From contig DATAUC010000043.1 of assembly GCA_036268485.1 (NCBI GenBank), forward strand, positions 1-64,000: 64,000 nucleotides of DNA. Direction: 5' to 3'. Source of the DNA: Bog-473 sp036268485. Its GTDB lineage: Bacteria; Actinomycetota; Acidimicrobiia; Acidimicrobiales; RAAP-2. The notes under the pieces are model-generated. The model did not search any database, was not told the origin of the DNA, and was given only the letters and a program-made list of their open reading frames with translations. The position numbers and the translations under genes are program-made. Below are positions 1 through 10,542 of the stretch, piece after piece. Each line of letters begins with the position of its first letter. Within the stretch, counting starts at the first letter, position 1.

Positions 1-603
1 CCCCAGATCTTCGAGTCGACCAGCCGGGGCGAGAAGATCTACGACATGTACTCGCGCCTGTTGGCCGAGCGCATCATCTTCTTGGGCACGCCGGTCAACG
101 ACTCGGTGGCCAACATGATCTGCGCCCAGATGCTCTACCTCGAGTCCGACGACCCCGAAAAGGACGTCCACCTCTACATCAACTCTCCCGGTGGCGACAT
201 CACGGCGCTCTTTGCCATCTACGACACCATGAAGTTCATCAAGCCCGACTGCTCGACCTTCTGCTTCGGCCAGGCCGCCTCGGCCGCCGCCGTCCTGCTG
301 GCGGCCGGCACCACCGGCAAGCGCTTCGCCCTGCCCCACGCCCGCATCCTCTTGCACCAACCCTGGGGCGGCGTCGAAGGACAGGCCAGCGACATTGAAC
401 TGCAGGCCAAGGAGATCCTCCGCATGCGTGATCTGCTGACCGGCATGCTGGCCGAGGACACGGGCCAGACGCACGAGAAGGTGGCCAAGGACACCGACCG
501 TGACTTCATCCTCACGGCCGAGGAAGCGGTGACGTACGGCGTGATTGACGAGGTCATCACGGCCCGGTCGATCGCCCCGCTCGAGGCCATCGGCGCCGCA
601 TAG
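1..603 (+). CDS. clpP: ATP-dependent Clp protease proteolytic subunit ClpP (5' truncated)
   Basis: Serine peptidase that forms the barrel-shaped chamber of the Clp protease and degrades proteins fed to it by ClpX. The reading frame is already open at base 1, and the preceding residues (ending TSRGEKIYDMYSRLL) match the normal ClpP N-terminus, so the gene begins outside the window; the ATG at 46 is internal. Counting from base 1, the catalytic triad is visible as S94 (GQAAS), H119 (LLHQP) and an Asp near 168 (DRDF). The 200 residues seen are close to the full family length of about 200, so only a few residues are missing. The gene sits 41 bases upstream of clpX, the usual partner order, which suggests a shared transcript. 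Confidence 0.96.
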   Translation, partial: PQIFESTSRGEKIYDMYSRLLAERIIFLGTPVNDSVANMICAQMLYLESDDPEKDVHLYINSPGGDITALFAIYDTMKFIKPDCSTFCFGQAASAAAVLLAAGTTGKRFALPHARILLHQPWGGVEGQASDIELQAKEILRMRDLLTGMLAEDTGQTHEKVAKDTDRDFILTAEEAVTYGVIDEVITARSIAPLEAIGAA

Positions 604-644
604 GCCCCGAGAACACAACACACGGTCGAACGGAGAGGGGTCTG

Positions 645-1919
645 GTGGCAAAGTTCGGTGAAGGTGGCGATCTCGTCAAGTGCAGCTTCTGTGGCAAGAC
701 CCAGAAGCAGGTAAAGAAGCTGATCGCCGGTCCGGGTGTCTACATCTGCGACGAGTGCATCGACCTTTGCAACGACATCATCGCCGAGGAGCGCGACGAG
801 ACCACCGAGCTGAGCTTCGAGGACCTGCCCAAGCCCAAGGAGATCTTCGAGTTCCTCAACGACTACGTGGTCGGCCAGGAGTACGCCAAGAAGATCCTGT
901 CGGTGGCCGTCTACAACCACTACAAGCGGGTGCAGGCCGGACCGGCATCTGAGGACGGCGTGGAGTTGGCCAAGTCCAACATCCTGCTGCTCGGTCCCAC
1001 CGGTTGCGGCAAGACGCTGCTGGCCCAGACACTGGCTCGCATGTTGAACGTGCCCTTCGCCATCGCCGACGCCACCGCGTTGACCGAGGCCGGGTATGTG
1101 GGCGAGGACGTCGAGAACATTCTGCTCAAGTTGATTCAGGCCGCCGACTACGACGTGAAGCGGGCCGAGACGGGCATCATCTACATCGACGAGATCGACA
1201 AGATCGCCCGCAAGAGCGAGAACCCCTCCATCACCCGTGACGTGTCGGGCGAGGGTGTGCAGCAGGCCCTCTTGAAGATCCTCGAAGGGACGACGGCGTC
1301 GGTGCCCCCCCAGGGCGGGCGCAAGCACCCGCACCAGGAGTTCATCCAGATCGACACCACCAACATCCTCTTCATCTGTGGCGGCGCCTTCGCCGGCCTC
1401 GACAAGGTGATCGAGGGCCGCATCGGCAAGCGGGGCATTGGCTTCCGGGCCGAGGTGCACAAGCGTGAGCGCGACGACGGCGAGATCCTGCGCCACGTGC
1501 TGCCCGAGGACCTCATCAAGTTCGGTCTCATTCCCGAGTTCATCGGCCGCCTGCCCGTGGTCAGTGCCGTGTCGCCCTTGTTCAAGGACGCCCTGGTGCA
1601 GATTCTGGTCGAGCCCAAGAACGCGCTGGTGCGCCAGTACGAGCGGGTCTTCGCCCTCGACAACGTCGAGCTGGAGTTCACGCCCGATGCGCTGGAGGCC
1701 GTGGCCGAGCAGGCCATGCTGCGCGGTACCGGCGCCCGTGGGTTGCGGGCCATCCTCGAAGAGGTGCTGCTCGACGTCATGTACGACCTACCCAGCCGGA
1801 CCGACGTCGGCAAGTGCGTGGTGGACCGCTCCGTCGTGCTCGACCGGGTGGCGCCCACGCTGGTCCCGGTGGGTGGTGCGCCGGCCAAGGCGACCCGTAC
1901 CCGCCGCGCCGCTTCCTGA
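645..1919 (+). CDS. clpX: ATP-dependent Clp protease ATP-binding subunit ClpX
   Basis: AAA+ unfoldase that recognises substrates and threads them into ClpP. The 424-residue protein has the N-terminal zinc-binding domain with C13, C16, C35 and C38, then the AAA+ domain with Walker A GPTGCGKT (117-124), a Walker B IYIDEID near 180, and the C-terminal small domain containing RGTGARGL. The length is normal. The start is a GTG preceded by a GGAGAGGGG ribosome-binding site (632-640), which places the MAKFGEGG start directly before the zinc finger. It follows clpP closely and is followed by folC after 18 bases; the valS gene often found between clpX and folC is absent here. Confidence 0.97.
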   Translation: MAKFGEGGDLVKCSFCGKTQKQVKKLIAGPGVYICDECIDLCNDIIAEERDETTELSFEDLPKPKEIFEFLNDYVVGQEYAKKILSVAVYNHYKRVQAGPASEDGVELAKSNILLLGPTGCGKTLLAQTLARMLNVPFAIADATALTEAGYVGEDVENILLKLIQAADYDVKRAETGIIYIDEIDKIARKSENPSITRDVSGEGVQQALLKILEGTTASVPPQGGRKHPHQEFIQIDTTNILFICGGAFAGLDKVIEGRIGKRGIGFRAEVHKRERDDGEILRHVLPEDLIKFGLIPEFIGRLPVVSAVSPLFKDALVQILVEPKNALVRQYERVFALDNVELEFTPDALEAVAEQAMLRGTGARGLRAILEEVLLDVMYDLPSRTDVGKCVVDRSVVLDRVAPTLVPVGGAPAKATRTRRAAS

Positions 1920-1937
1920 TCTTCTCCGGGCCTGCTC

Positions 1938-3317
1938 ATGGAGGAACGCGCTGAGGTAGCCGCGCCTGGCGTTCGTGGTGGGTTCGCCGGTCTGGACGAG
2001 GCCCTGGTCTGGTTGGAGAGTCACATCGACTTCGAATCGTCAATGCCCAGCCGGCGCTCGCTGCCCACGCTGGCCCGGATGCAGGCGTTGACCGCCCTGC
2101 TGGGCGAGCCGCAGGCATCCATCCCCTCCATCCACATCACCGGCACCAACGGCAAGGGCTCGACCACGGCCATGGCCACGGCGCTGCTGCTGGCCCAGGG
2201 CCTCACGGTCGGGACCTACACCAGCCCGAATCTGCACCGGGTGTCCGAGCGACTGGCTCGCAACGCCGAGCCCATCGATGACGAATCATTTGCCGCCGTG
2301 CTGGGGGAGTTGGCTTCGTTGGAGTCGATGCTGGACGAGCGGCCCACCCGATTCGAGTTGTTGACGGCGGCGGCCCTGGCCTGGTTCGCCGACGAGGCGG
2401 TTGATGCCATGGTCGTCGAAGTCGGGTTGGGGGGCACCTGGGACGGCACCAACGTGGTGCACGGGGACGTGGCCGTGCTGACCAACGTGAGTTACGACCA
2501 CACCGACGTGCTGGGCCCGACGCTGGAGGGGATCGCCGAGGACAAGGCCGGCATCATCAAGGAAGGCACCCTGGCCGTGGTGGGGGAGACCGATCCCGCA
2601 CTGGTCGGCCTCATTGAGGCCGCCGCCAGTGCGGTCGATGCGGCGGGTGTCTGGTTGGCCGGTCGTGACTTCGGATGCGATGAGAACCGCCTGGCTGTCG
2701 GCGGCCGCCTGGTGACGTTATGGACACCCGGGGCCCGCTACGACGAGGTCCTGGTGCCGTTGCACGGCGCGCATCAAGGCCGCAATGCCGCCTGCGCGCT
2801 GGCGGCGGTGGAGGCGTTCTTTGGCCGCGCCCTTGATCCCGACGTCGTGGCCGAGGGCTTGGCGTCGGTGCGCGTGCCCGGCCGGCTCGAGGTGTTGGGC
2901 CGACGTCCGTTGCTGTTGGTCGACGGCGCACACAACGTGGCCGGCATGACTGCATTGGGCGCGGCGTTGCGCGAGGAGTTCACCGTCGACGGTGACTCGG
3001 TGGCCGTCGTCGGCATGCTGACGGGCCGCGACCCGCTGGCCATGCTGGCCGCGCTCAAAGATGCCGGCGTCTCCATCGTGGTGGCCTGCCAACCCGAGTC
3101 GCCCCGGGCCATGGAGGCGACCGACGTGGCCGAGGCGGCGCAGGCGGTGGGCATGACGTCGTTCGTCGATCGCGCCGTGGTCGACGCCTTGTCGCTGGCG
3201 CGTGGCCTGGTCGACACCGACGGACTGGTCGTGGTGGCCGGTTCGCTCTACGTGGTCGGCGCGGCGCGGGGCGAGATGCTGGCCGGCGCGGTGCGCTGGG
3301 AGGACGCCGGTTCGTAG
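1938..3317 (+). CDS. folC: Folylpolyglutamate synthase / dihydrofolate synthase
   Basis: Mur-ligase-type enzyme that adds glutamate to (dihydro)folates in the cytoplasm. The 459-residue protein carries the ATP-binding loop ITGTNGKGST (67-76), the second family motif LTNVSYDHTDVLG around 180, and the C-terminal ligase domain with LLVDGAHNVAG. Length fits the family (about 420-490). The ATG at 1938 has no clear ribosome-binding site; a slightly later start is possible because the first 20 residues look unconserved. Whether it has both dihydrofolate synthase and polyglutamylation activities cannot be told from sequence. Its TAG stop is followed at once by the ndk promoter region. Confidence 0.93.
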   Translation: MEERAEVAAPGVRGGFAGLDEALVWLESHIDFESSMPSRRSLPTLARMQALTALLGEPQASIPSIHITGTNGKGSTTAMATALLLAQGLTVGTYTSPNLHRVSERLARNAEPIDDESFAAVLGELASLESMLDERPTRFELLTAAALAWFADEAVDAMVVEVGLGGTWDGTNVVHGDVAVLTNVSYDHTDVLGPTLEGIAEDKAGIIKEGTLAVVGETDPALVGLIEAAASAVDAAGVWLAGRDFGCDENRLAVGGRLVTLWTPGARYDEVLVPLHGAHQGRNAACALAAVEAFFGRALDPDVVAEGLASVRVPGRLEVLGRRPLLLVDGAHNVAGMTALGAALREEFTVDGDSVAVVGMLTGRDPLAMLAALKDAGVSIVVACQPESPRAMEATDVAEAAQAVGMTSFVDRAVVDALSLARGLVDTDGLVVVAGSLYVVGAARGEMLAGAVRWEDAGS

Positions 3318-3322
3318 GCTGC

Positions 3323-3328
3323 TACTGT
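3323..3328 (+). promoter_or_regulatory. Candidate -10 element of ndk (leaderless)
   Basis: TACTGT ends 9 bases before the ndk GTG, with no Shine-Dalgarno sequence between them. A second TAGGCT hexamer lies at 3315-3320, overlapping the folC stop codon. Confidence 0.5.
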
Positions 3329-3337
3329 CCTCCGCTC

Positions 3338-3745
3338 GTGGATCGCACTCTTGTACTTGTGAAGCCGGACGGCGTCGAACGTGGCCTGGCCGGAGAAATC
3401 GTCAGCCGAATTGAGCGGAAGCAACTGCGACTCGTCGCAGCCGAATTGCGGACCATCAGCACGGAGCTGGCGGAGCAGCACTACGCCGAGCACGCCGAGC
3501 GCCCCTTCTTCGGCGAACTGGTGAGCTTCATCACCCGCTCACCGGTGCTGGCCCTGGTGGTGGAGGGCCCCAAGGACACCTATGCGGTGGTCCGGGCCAT
3601 GATGGGCACCACCAACCCGGCAGAAGCGGCTCCAGGCACCATTCGGGGCGACCTGGCCATTGAGATGGGCGAAAACCTCATTCACGGCTCGGATTCGCAC
3701 GAAGCGGCCGCCCGCGAGATCGCGCTCTTCTTCCCCCACCTGTAG
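3338..3745 (+). CDS. ndk: Nucleoside diphosphate kinase
   Basis: Transfers the terminal phosphate from ATP to nucleoside diphosphates through a phosphohistidine. The 135-residue length is normal. The N-terminal nucleotide-binding strand LVLVKPDGV and the active-site segment NLIHGSDS with H116 are intact. The GTG start is supported by alignment with the usual MxRTLVLVKPDG N-terminus. It lies between folC and the mreB leader; the preceding 20 bases hold two TANNNT hexamers, so its mRNA may be leaderless. Confidence 0.96.
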   Translation: MDRTLVLVKPDGVERGLAGEIVSRIERKQLRLVAAELRTISTELAEQHYAEHAERPFFGELVSFITRSPVLALVVEGPKDTYAVVRAMMGTTNPAEAAPGTIRGDLAIEMGENLIHGSDSHEAAAREIALFFPHL

Positions 3746-3808
3746 GTCCCGCCCCAGTTCAGAGGGGTCCCGGACCCGGTCCGCCTTGTGGTGGAGCGTC
3801 GCGTCCCC

Positions 3809-3821
3809 TACCCTTTAGGCT
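3809..3821 (+). promoter_or_regulatory. Candidate mreB promoter (-10 region)
   Basis: Two overlapping candidate -10 hexamers, TACCCT (3809-3814) and TAGGCT (3816-3821), lie 60-70 bases before the mreB ATG in the 136-base gap after ndk. Unlike most promoters here this would give a 5' leader of roughly 50 bases, and a GGGAGAAAG ribosome-binding site precedes the ATG at 3882. No convincing intrinsic terminator for ndk is visible in the gap. Confidence 0.4.
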
Positions 3822-3881
3822 CACCAACAGGCGCCGGACCCCTCCGACGCTGGTCCCGCATGCATCGGGAGAAAGCACTTT

Positions 3882-4913
3882 ATGGCCGACAATCGCCTTT
3901 CCCTGCTTGGTCGTGACATGGCAGTCGACTTGGGCACCGCCAACACCCTGGTCTACGTCCGTGGTCGCGGCATCGTCCTCAACGAGCCCTCCGTCGTCGC
4001 CGTTGACGTCAAGGACGGGCGCCCGTTGGCCGTCGGGGCCGAAGCCAAGCGGATGATCGGTCGTACCCCGTCGAACATTCAGGCCATCCGGCCGTTGAAG
4101 GACGGCGTCATCGCCGACTTCGAGATCTGCGAAAAAATGCTCCGCTATTTCATCCACCGCGTGCACCAGCGCCGCTTCGCCAAGCCGCGCATGGTGATCT
4201 GCGTGCCCTCGGGCATCACCGGCGTGGAACGCCGGGCCGTGATGGAAGCGGCCGAGTACGCCGGCGCGCGGCGCGCCTACATCATTGAAGAGCCCATGGC
4301 CGCGGCCATCGGGGCCGGCCTGCCCGTCCACGAGCCCACCGGCAACATGGTGGTCGACATCGGCGGTGGCACCACCGAAGTGGCCGTCATCTCCTTGGGC
4401 GGCATCGTGACCAGCCAGTCGGTGCGCATCGGCGGCGACGAGTTGGACGAAGCCATCATCTCGTTCGTGAAGAAGGAGTTCAGCCTGGCCCTCGGTGAGC
4501 GCACGGCGGAAGAGATCAAGATCACGCTCGGCTCGGCCTACGCGTTGGAGCAGGAGCTGCACGCCGAGATCCGCGGCCGCGACCTGGTGAGTGGTCTGCC
4601 CAAGACGATCGTGGTGTCGACCGAGGAGATCCGGCGCGCCATTGAGGAGCCGGTCTCCGCCATCATCGACGCCGTGAAGGTGACCCTGGACCGCACGCCG
4701 CCCGAGTTGGCGGCCGACATCATGGAGCAGGGCATTGTCCTGACCGGTGGCGGCGCCATGCTGCACGGCCTCGAAGCCCGCCTGCAGCACGAGACCGGCA
4801 TGCCGATCGTCGTCGCCCGCGACCCGCTCAATTGTGTCGCCATCGGCGCTGGGCAGTGTCTGGAAGAGTTTGAAGCGCTCAAGCGGGTGCTGATCACCAC
4901 GTCGTCACGCTGA
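3882..4913 (+). CDS. mreB: Rod shape-determining protein MreB
   Basis: Bacterial actin homologue that forms membrane-associated filaments guiding lateral cell-wall synthesis. The 343-residue protein shows the actin-fold nucleotide-binding motifs: phosphate-1 VDLGTANT near residue 13, phosphate-2 VVDIGGGTTEVAV near 155 and the adenosine motif LTGGGAML near 285. Length is typical. The ATG has a good GGGAGAAAG ribosome-binding site. It heads mreB-mreC-mreD-mrdA, the elongation machinery, so the cell is probably rod-shaped (inference). rodA is not in this window. Confidence 0.97.
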   Translation: MADNRLSLLGRDMAVDLGTANTLVYVRGRGIVLNEPSVVAVDVKDGRPLAVGAEAKRMIGRTPSNIQAIRPLKDGVIADFEICEKMLRYFIHRVHQRRFAKPRMVICVPSGITGVERRAVMEAAEYAGARRAYIIEEPMAAAIGAGLPVHEPTGNMVVDIGGGTTEVAVISLGGIVTSQSVRIGGDELDEAIISFVKKEFSLALGERTAEEIKITLGSAYALEQELHAEIRGRDLVSGLPKTIVVSTEEIRRAIEEPVSAIIDAVKVTLDRTPPELAADIMEQGIVLTGGGAMLHGLEARLQHETGMPIVVARDPLNCVAIGAGQCLEEFEALKRVLITTSSR

Positions 4914-4920
4914 CGGATCG

Positions 4921-4926
4921 TACGGT
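4921..4926 (+). promoter_or_regulatory. Candidate -10 element of mreC (leaderless)
   Basis: TACGGT ends 9 bases before the GTG of mreC, 8 bases after the mreB stop. It could give mreCD-mrdA a leaderless internal transcript in addition to read-through from mreB. Confidence 0.4.
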
Positions 4927-4935
4927 CTCCCCTGG

Positions 4936-5781
4936 GTGGCGAAGTCTCGGCGGTCGCGCCGCACGTTGACCTTGGTCGTGCTGGTCGTGATTTCACTCTC
5001 GATCGTCTCGCTTGACCTCAACGGGCGCACTCACAGCATCACATCCGGCGTGAAATCGGTGACCAACAGCGTGTTCTCCCCGCTGCGCGGTGCCGTCGTC
5101 GACCTGCTGAGCCCCATCGGCAGCTTCTTCGCCGGGGCCATCCACTACGGCGCCGTGCAATCGGAAAACGAGAAGCTGGCGGCCGCATTGGCCAAGCTGA
5201 AGATCGCGCAGGCGGAGAAGGGGTTCCAGGCCACCCAGTTGCGCGACCTGCTGGCCCTCGAGCACCTGCCCTTCCTCAACGCGCTCAAGACGGTGACGGC
5301 ACAGACGACCCAGGTCAACACCTCGAACTTCACCATGACGATCACGGTCAACAAGGGCCGGTCCGACGGCATTCAGGTGAACATGCCCGTGGTGGGCGCC
5401 GGTGGCCTGGTGGGGCAAGTGATCCAGGCCTTCCACCACAGCTCGGTCGTGGAGCTGATCACCGACGGCCAGTCCAAGGTGGGTGTGACCTTCGCCAATG
5501 GCGTCATCGCCCTGGCCGACGGCCAGGGCCCGTCGGCTTCCATGAGCGCCGATCTGGTGCCGCCCCATACGCCCGGCCTGAAGAAGGGCGCCATCATGTA
5601 CACCAGCGGCGAGAACGGGGCCACGTTGCCGGCCGGCATTCCGGTGGCCAAGGTCAAGAGCTTCCACGCCAGTGCCGGTGCCAGCCAGGAGACGATCGCG
5701 CTGACGCCCGAAGCCGACATGAGCCAGCTGGCCTACGTCGACATCGTCATCTGGGCTCCGGCTCCCTCCCCGGGCTCATGA
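4936..5781 (+). CDS. mreC: Rod shape-determining protein MreC
   Basis: Links cytoplasmic MreB to the periplasmic/extracytoplasmic wall synthases and activates PBP2. The 281-residue protein has a short basic N-terminus, one membrane segment at about 14-30, a coiled-coil stretch around 75-110 and then the beta-rich MreC core containing VGAGGLVGQV. The length matches the family. It overlaps mreD by 4 bases (ATGA), so translation is coupled. The GTG start lacks a strong ribosome-binding site. Confidence 0.94.
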   Translation: MAKSRRSRRTLTLVVLVVISLSIVSLDLNGRTHSITSGVKSVTNSVFSPLRGAVVDLLSPIGSFFAGAIHYGAVQSENEKLAAALAKLKIAQAEKGFQATQLRDLLALEHLPFLNALKTVTAQTTQVNTSNFTMTITVNKGRSDGIQVNMPVVGAGGLVGQVIQAFHHSSVVELITDGQSKVGVTFANGVIALADGQGPSASMSADLVPPHTPGLKKGAIMYTSGENGATLPAGIPVAKVKSFHASAGASQETIALTPEADMSQLAYVDIVIWAPAPSPGS

Positions 5782-6320
5782 CGGCGCGCTACGCGCTGCG
5801 CTGGCTGCTGGTGGCCTTCGTCGTCCTCATGGTGCAGTCGACCGTGATGCTGTCGGTGCGCATCGGGGGCGTGCACCCGGATCTCTTGTGGCTGCTGCCG
5901 ATCACGGCCGCCCTGCTCGATGGGCCCGAAACCGGTGCCCTGGTCGGGTTCTGGTCGGGGCTGGCCTTTGACCTCACCCTGCCCACGCCGTTCGGCCTGT
6001 CCGCCCTGGTGGGGTGCGTGCTGGGCTTCAGCATGGGGATGGCGACGGCCGCCGTCGACAAACGTGCCGTCTGGCTCAAGCCGGTGGCCGCGTTGTTTGG
6101 CAGCGTGGTGGCGGACATGCTGTTTGCCGTGCTCGGTGCCGTACTTGGACAGCAACAGATGGTGCAGATCAACTTCCTCTCGCTCTTCCTGGTGGTGGCC
6201 CTCTCCAGCGTGGTCCTGGTCCTGCCGGTCAACCGGTTCATGCGCTGGGCGCTGCTGCCGGGCGGCGGCGACCGGCGCTCCCTGGTCTCGGCCCAGAGCC
6301 CCGACGGGGGGCTGTGGTGA
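5778..6320 (+). CDS. mreD: Rod shape-determining protein MreD
   Basis: Integral membrane partner of MreC in the elongation complex. The 180-residue protein is almost wholly hydrophobic, with about five predicted membrane segments (roughly 8-28, 35-55, 65-90, 100-125 and 130-155), as in the family. The assignment rests on hydrophobic pattern plus its position between mreC and the PBP2 gene, since MreD sequences diverge. Its ATG overlaps the mreC stop, and its TGA overlaps the GTG candidate start of mrdA. Confidence 0.88.
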   Translation: MTARYALRWLLVAFVVLMVQSTVMLSVRIGGVHPDLLWLLPITAALLDGPETGALVGFWSGLAFDLTLPTPFGLSALVGCVLGFSMGMATAAVDKRAVWLKPVAALFGSVVADMLFAVLGAVLGQQQMVQINFLSLFLVVALSSVVLVLPVNRFMRWALLPGGGDRRSLVSAQSPDGGLW

Positions 6321-8575
6321 GGCGGACGCTGCGCCACCCCCTGCGGGGTGATCGGCTGCACCCCAGGCCGTCGGGACGGGCCAGCCACCGCTCGAGCGCC
6401 GGTTCCTGGCGGGCCTCGGCCCGCCAACCCCGCATGCGGCCGCGCAAGAGCGTGAACGTGGGGTCTCTGGTCGGCTCCCCCGAAGACGAGACCTCGCGCC
6501 CATCGCTGCGGCTGCGCGTGGTGGGCGTCGTGGTCCTCCTGCTGTTCGGGATCCTCGTGCTGCGCCTGTGGACCCTGCAGGTCATTGACGGCAAGACCTA
6601 CGCCGCCGCCGTCACGGCCAACCAGGTGCGCGTGGTCAGCGTGGCCGCACCACGCGGCGAGATCGTCGACCGCAACGACACGGTGCTGGTCTCCAACCTG
6701 CCCGAGGAGGAGATCCTGCTCTCCCATGAGGAGTCGGTCCAGAACCCGTCCATCATCGGCAAGGTGGCCGCGCTGATCGGGCAGACACCGGCCCAGGTGA
6801 AGGCGTCCCTCAAGGACAACCAGTACAGCCCGTACGAGCCGGTGCCGGTGGCCACCAACGTGCCGTCGTCCACCGTGCTCTCCCTCGAACTGCACCAGTC
6901 CGAGTATCCGGGGGTCACCGTGCAGACCATCACCCAGCGCCAGTATCCCCAAGGGGGGACGACCGCGCCCCACGTGCTGGGCTACCTGGGCGACATCACC
7001 AGTAAATTCCTGGCCGACAACCCGCACGCCGGCTACACCCAGGCCAGCGTGGTGGGCGAGTCCGGGATTGAGGCCCAGTACGAGCAGTACCTACGCGGCG
7101 TCGACGGCCGCCAGGCCCTGTCGGTCAACGCCTCGGGCGATGTGGTGGGCACGCTGTCGCACAAGGCGCCGCAACTGGGTGACACCGTGGTGCTCAACAT
7201 CGATACCGGATTGCAGGAGGCGGTGGAGAGCGACCTGGCCAGCCAGATCAAGATCGACCGTCAGACCCCCGACGTGCAGGACCATGGCTTGCGGCCGCCG
7301 GCCCCCAATGGCGCCGTCATCGTCATGAACCCCCAGGACGGCCAGATCTACTCCATGGCGTCGTTCCCGACCTACGACAACAACGAATTCGTAGGCGGCA
7401 TCTCGAGCGCCAATTTCCAGGCCATCGAGAACTCCGGCGCCTTCAACGACGACGCCATCGCCGGCCTGTACACACCGGGCTCGACCTTCAAGCTGATCAC
7501 GGCCACGGCGGCCCTGCAGGCCGGGCTGATCTCGCCCGGCACCTACTACCACGACACCGGCACCTACAAGGTGCAGAACTGCACGGGCGGCACGTGCAGT
7601 TTCAGCGACAACCCGGGCGACCCCACCGGCGACTTCAACGTATCGAGTGCGTTGACCGTGTCGAGCGATTCGTTCTTCTACAACATCGGCGATCTGTTCG
7701 CCGATGCCACGTCCAAGTACGGCCAGGCGCCAATTCAGGACGCGGCGGCCCAGTACGGCGAAGGTGAGATCACCGGCATCGACCTACCCAACGAGGCGCA
7801 GGGCCGGGTGGACAGCCAGGCCGAGCGCCAGAAGCTGCACGACAACAAGAACACGGCGGCGCTGGCGCCCTATACAACCTGGTACACCGGCGACAACATC
7901 GAGATGGCCTTCGGTCAGGGCGCCACCTTCCTGACTCCCATTGAGCAGGCGGTGGCCTATGCCACCTTCGCCAACGGCGGCACCCGTTACGCCCCCCAGG
8001 TCGCCTCGGAAATCGTCAACCCCAATTCCAACAAGGTGGTCAAGCAGTTCGCCCCGGACTCGACCGGCAAGGTTGTTATCTCGCCGGCCAACTACTCAGC
8101 CATCCTGCAGGGCCTCGAAGGCGTGATCTACAACAAGAACGGCACCGGCTACGGCGCCTTCCGGGGCTTCCCGGCCAATTTCGTGCTGGCCGGCAAGACG
8201 GGTACCGCTTCCAACCAGAAGGGCCAAGAGCCCAACAGTTGGTTCGTGGCTTTCGGACCGGAGCCGCACCCGACCTACCTGGTGCTGGCCGTCATCGGCC
8301 AGGGTGGCTACGGCGCCGATGCGGCGGCCCCGCTGGTGCGCAATATCTTCGACTACCTGCTGGCCAACCCGGTGGGTGGGGTGAAGACGCCGACGGCGTC
8401 CAACCCGGTGAGCAGCGTGGCCCCCACGACCGTTCCACCGGTGGGCACCCCGACCACGACCACCACCACGACGCCCACGCATTCGACGGCCACGACCACC
8501 ACCACGGCTCCGGCGGCCACCACCACGACAGCGCCGGTGACCACCACCACGGCCGCGTCGCCGACGGGGGGCTGA
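6317..8575 (+). CDS. mrdA: Penicillin-binding protein 2 (elongation-specific transpeptidase)
   Basis: Class B PBP that cross-links peptidoglycan during cell elongation. One membrane anchor (VVGVVVLLLFGILVL) lies about 70-90 residues from the N-terminus, followed by the PBP dimerisation domain and the transpeptidase domain with STFK (S389 counted from GTG 6317), the SSD second motif (SSDSFFYN) and KTGT near 627. The chosen GTG overlaps the mreD stop as GTGA; an ATG at 6434 would give 713 residues and is a serious alternative because the first 39 residues are Arg-rich and unconserved. The last 50 residues form a Thr/Pro-rich extracytoplasmic tail not usual in PBP2. Confidence 0.92.
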   Translation: MRRTLRHPLRGDRLHPRPSGRASHRSSAGSWRASARQPRMRPRKSVNVGSLVGSPEDETSRPSLRLRVVGVVVLLLFGILVLRLWTLQVIDGKTYAAAVTANQVRVVSVAAPRGEIVDRNDTVLVSNLPEEEILLSHEESVQNPSIIGKVAALIGQTPAQVKASLKDNQYSPYEPVPVATNVPSSTVLSLELHQSEYPGVTVQTITQRQYPQGGTTAPHVLGYLGDITSKFLADNPHAGYTQASVVGESGIEAQYEQYLRGVDGRQALSVNASGDVVGTLSHKAPQLGDTVVLNIDTGLQEAVESDLASQIKIDRQTPDVQDHGLRPPAPNGAVIVMNPQDGQIYSMASFPTYDNNEFVGGISSANFQAIENSGAFNDDAIAGLYTPGSTFKLITATAALQAGLISPGTYYHDTGTYKVQNCTGGTCSFSDNPGDPTGDFNVSSALTVSSDSFFYNIGDLFADATSKYGQAPIQDAAAQYGEGEITGIDLPNEAQGRVDSQAERQKLHDNKNTAALAPYTTWYTGDNIEMAFGQGATFLTPIEQAVAYATFANGGTRYAPQVASEIVNPNSNKVVKQFAPDSTGKVVISPANYSAILQGLEGVIYNKNGTGYGAFRGFPANFVLAGKTGTASNQKGQEPNSWFVAFGPEPHPTYLVLAVIGQGGYGADAAAPLVRNIFDYLLANPVGGVKTPTASNPVSSVAPTTVPPVGTPTTTTTTTPTHSTATTTTTAPAATTTTAPVTTTTAASPTGG

Positions 8576-8583
8576 CAGTCCCG

Positions 8584-8589
8584 TAGGGT
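8584..8589 (+). promoter_or_regulatory. Candidate -10 element of the radical SAM gene (leaderless)
   Basis: TAGGGT ends 9 bases before the ATG at 8599, with no ribosome-binding site in the 23-base gap after mrdA. Confidence 0.5.
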
Positions 8590-8598
8590 GGACGCGCG

Positions 8599-10538
<1,940 letters not shown>

Positions 10539-10542
<4 letters not shown>

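Noticed and set aside
219..1496. A 425-codon open frame on the minus strand across clpP-clpX
   Set aside because: It mirrors the two conserved genes on the plus strand; the translation is Leu/Val/Asp-rich shadow sequence typical of antisense to high-GC genes and has no domain.
6014..6316. N-terminal extension of mrdA into mreD
   Set aside because: The frame is open but lies inside mreD; the extension is basic and Gly-rich and unrelated to PBP2. The start is set at 6317 or 6434.
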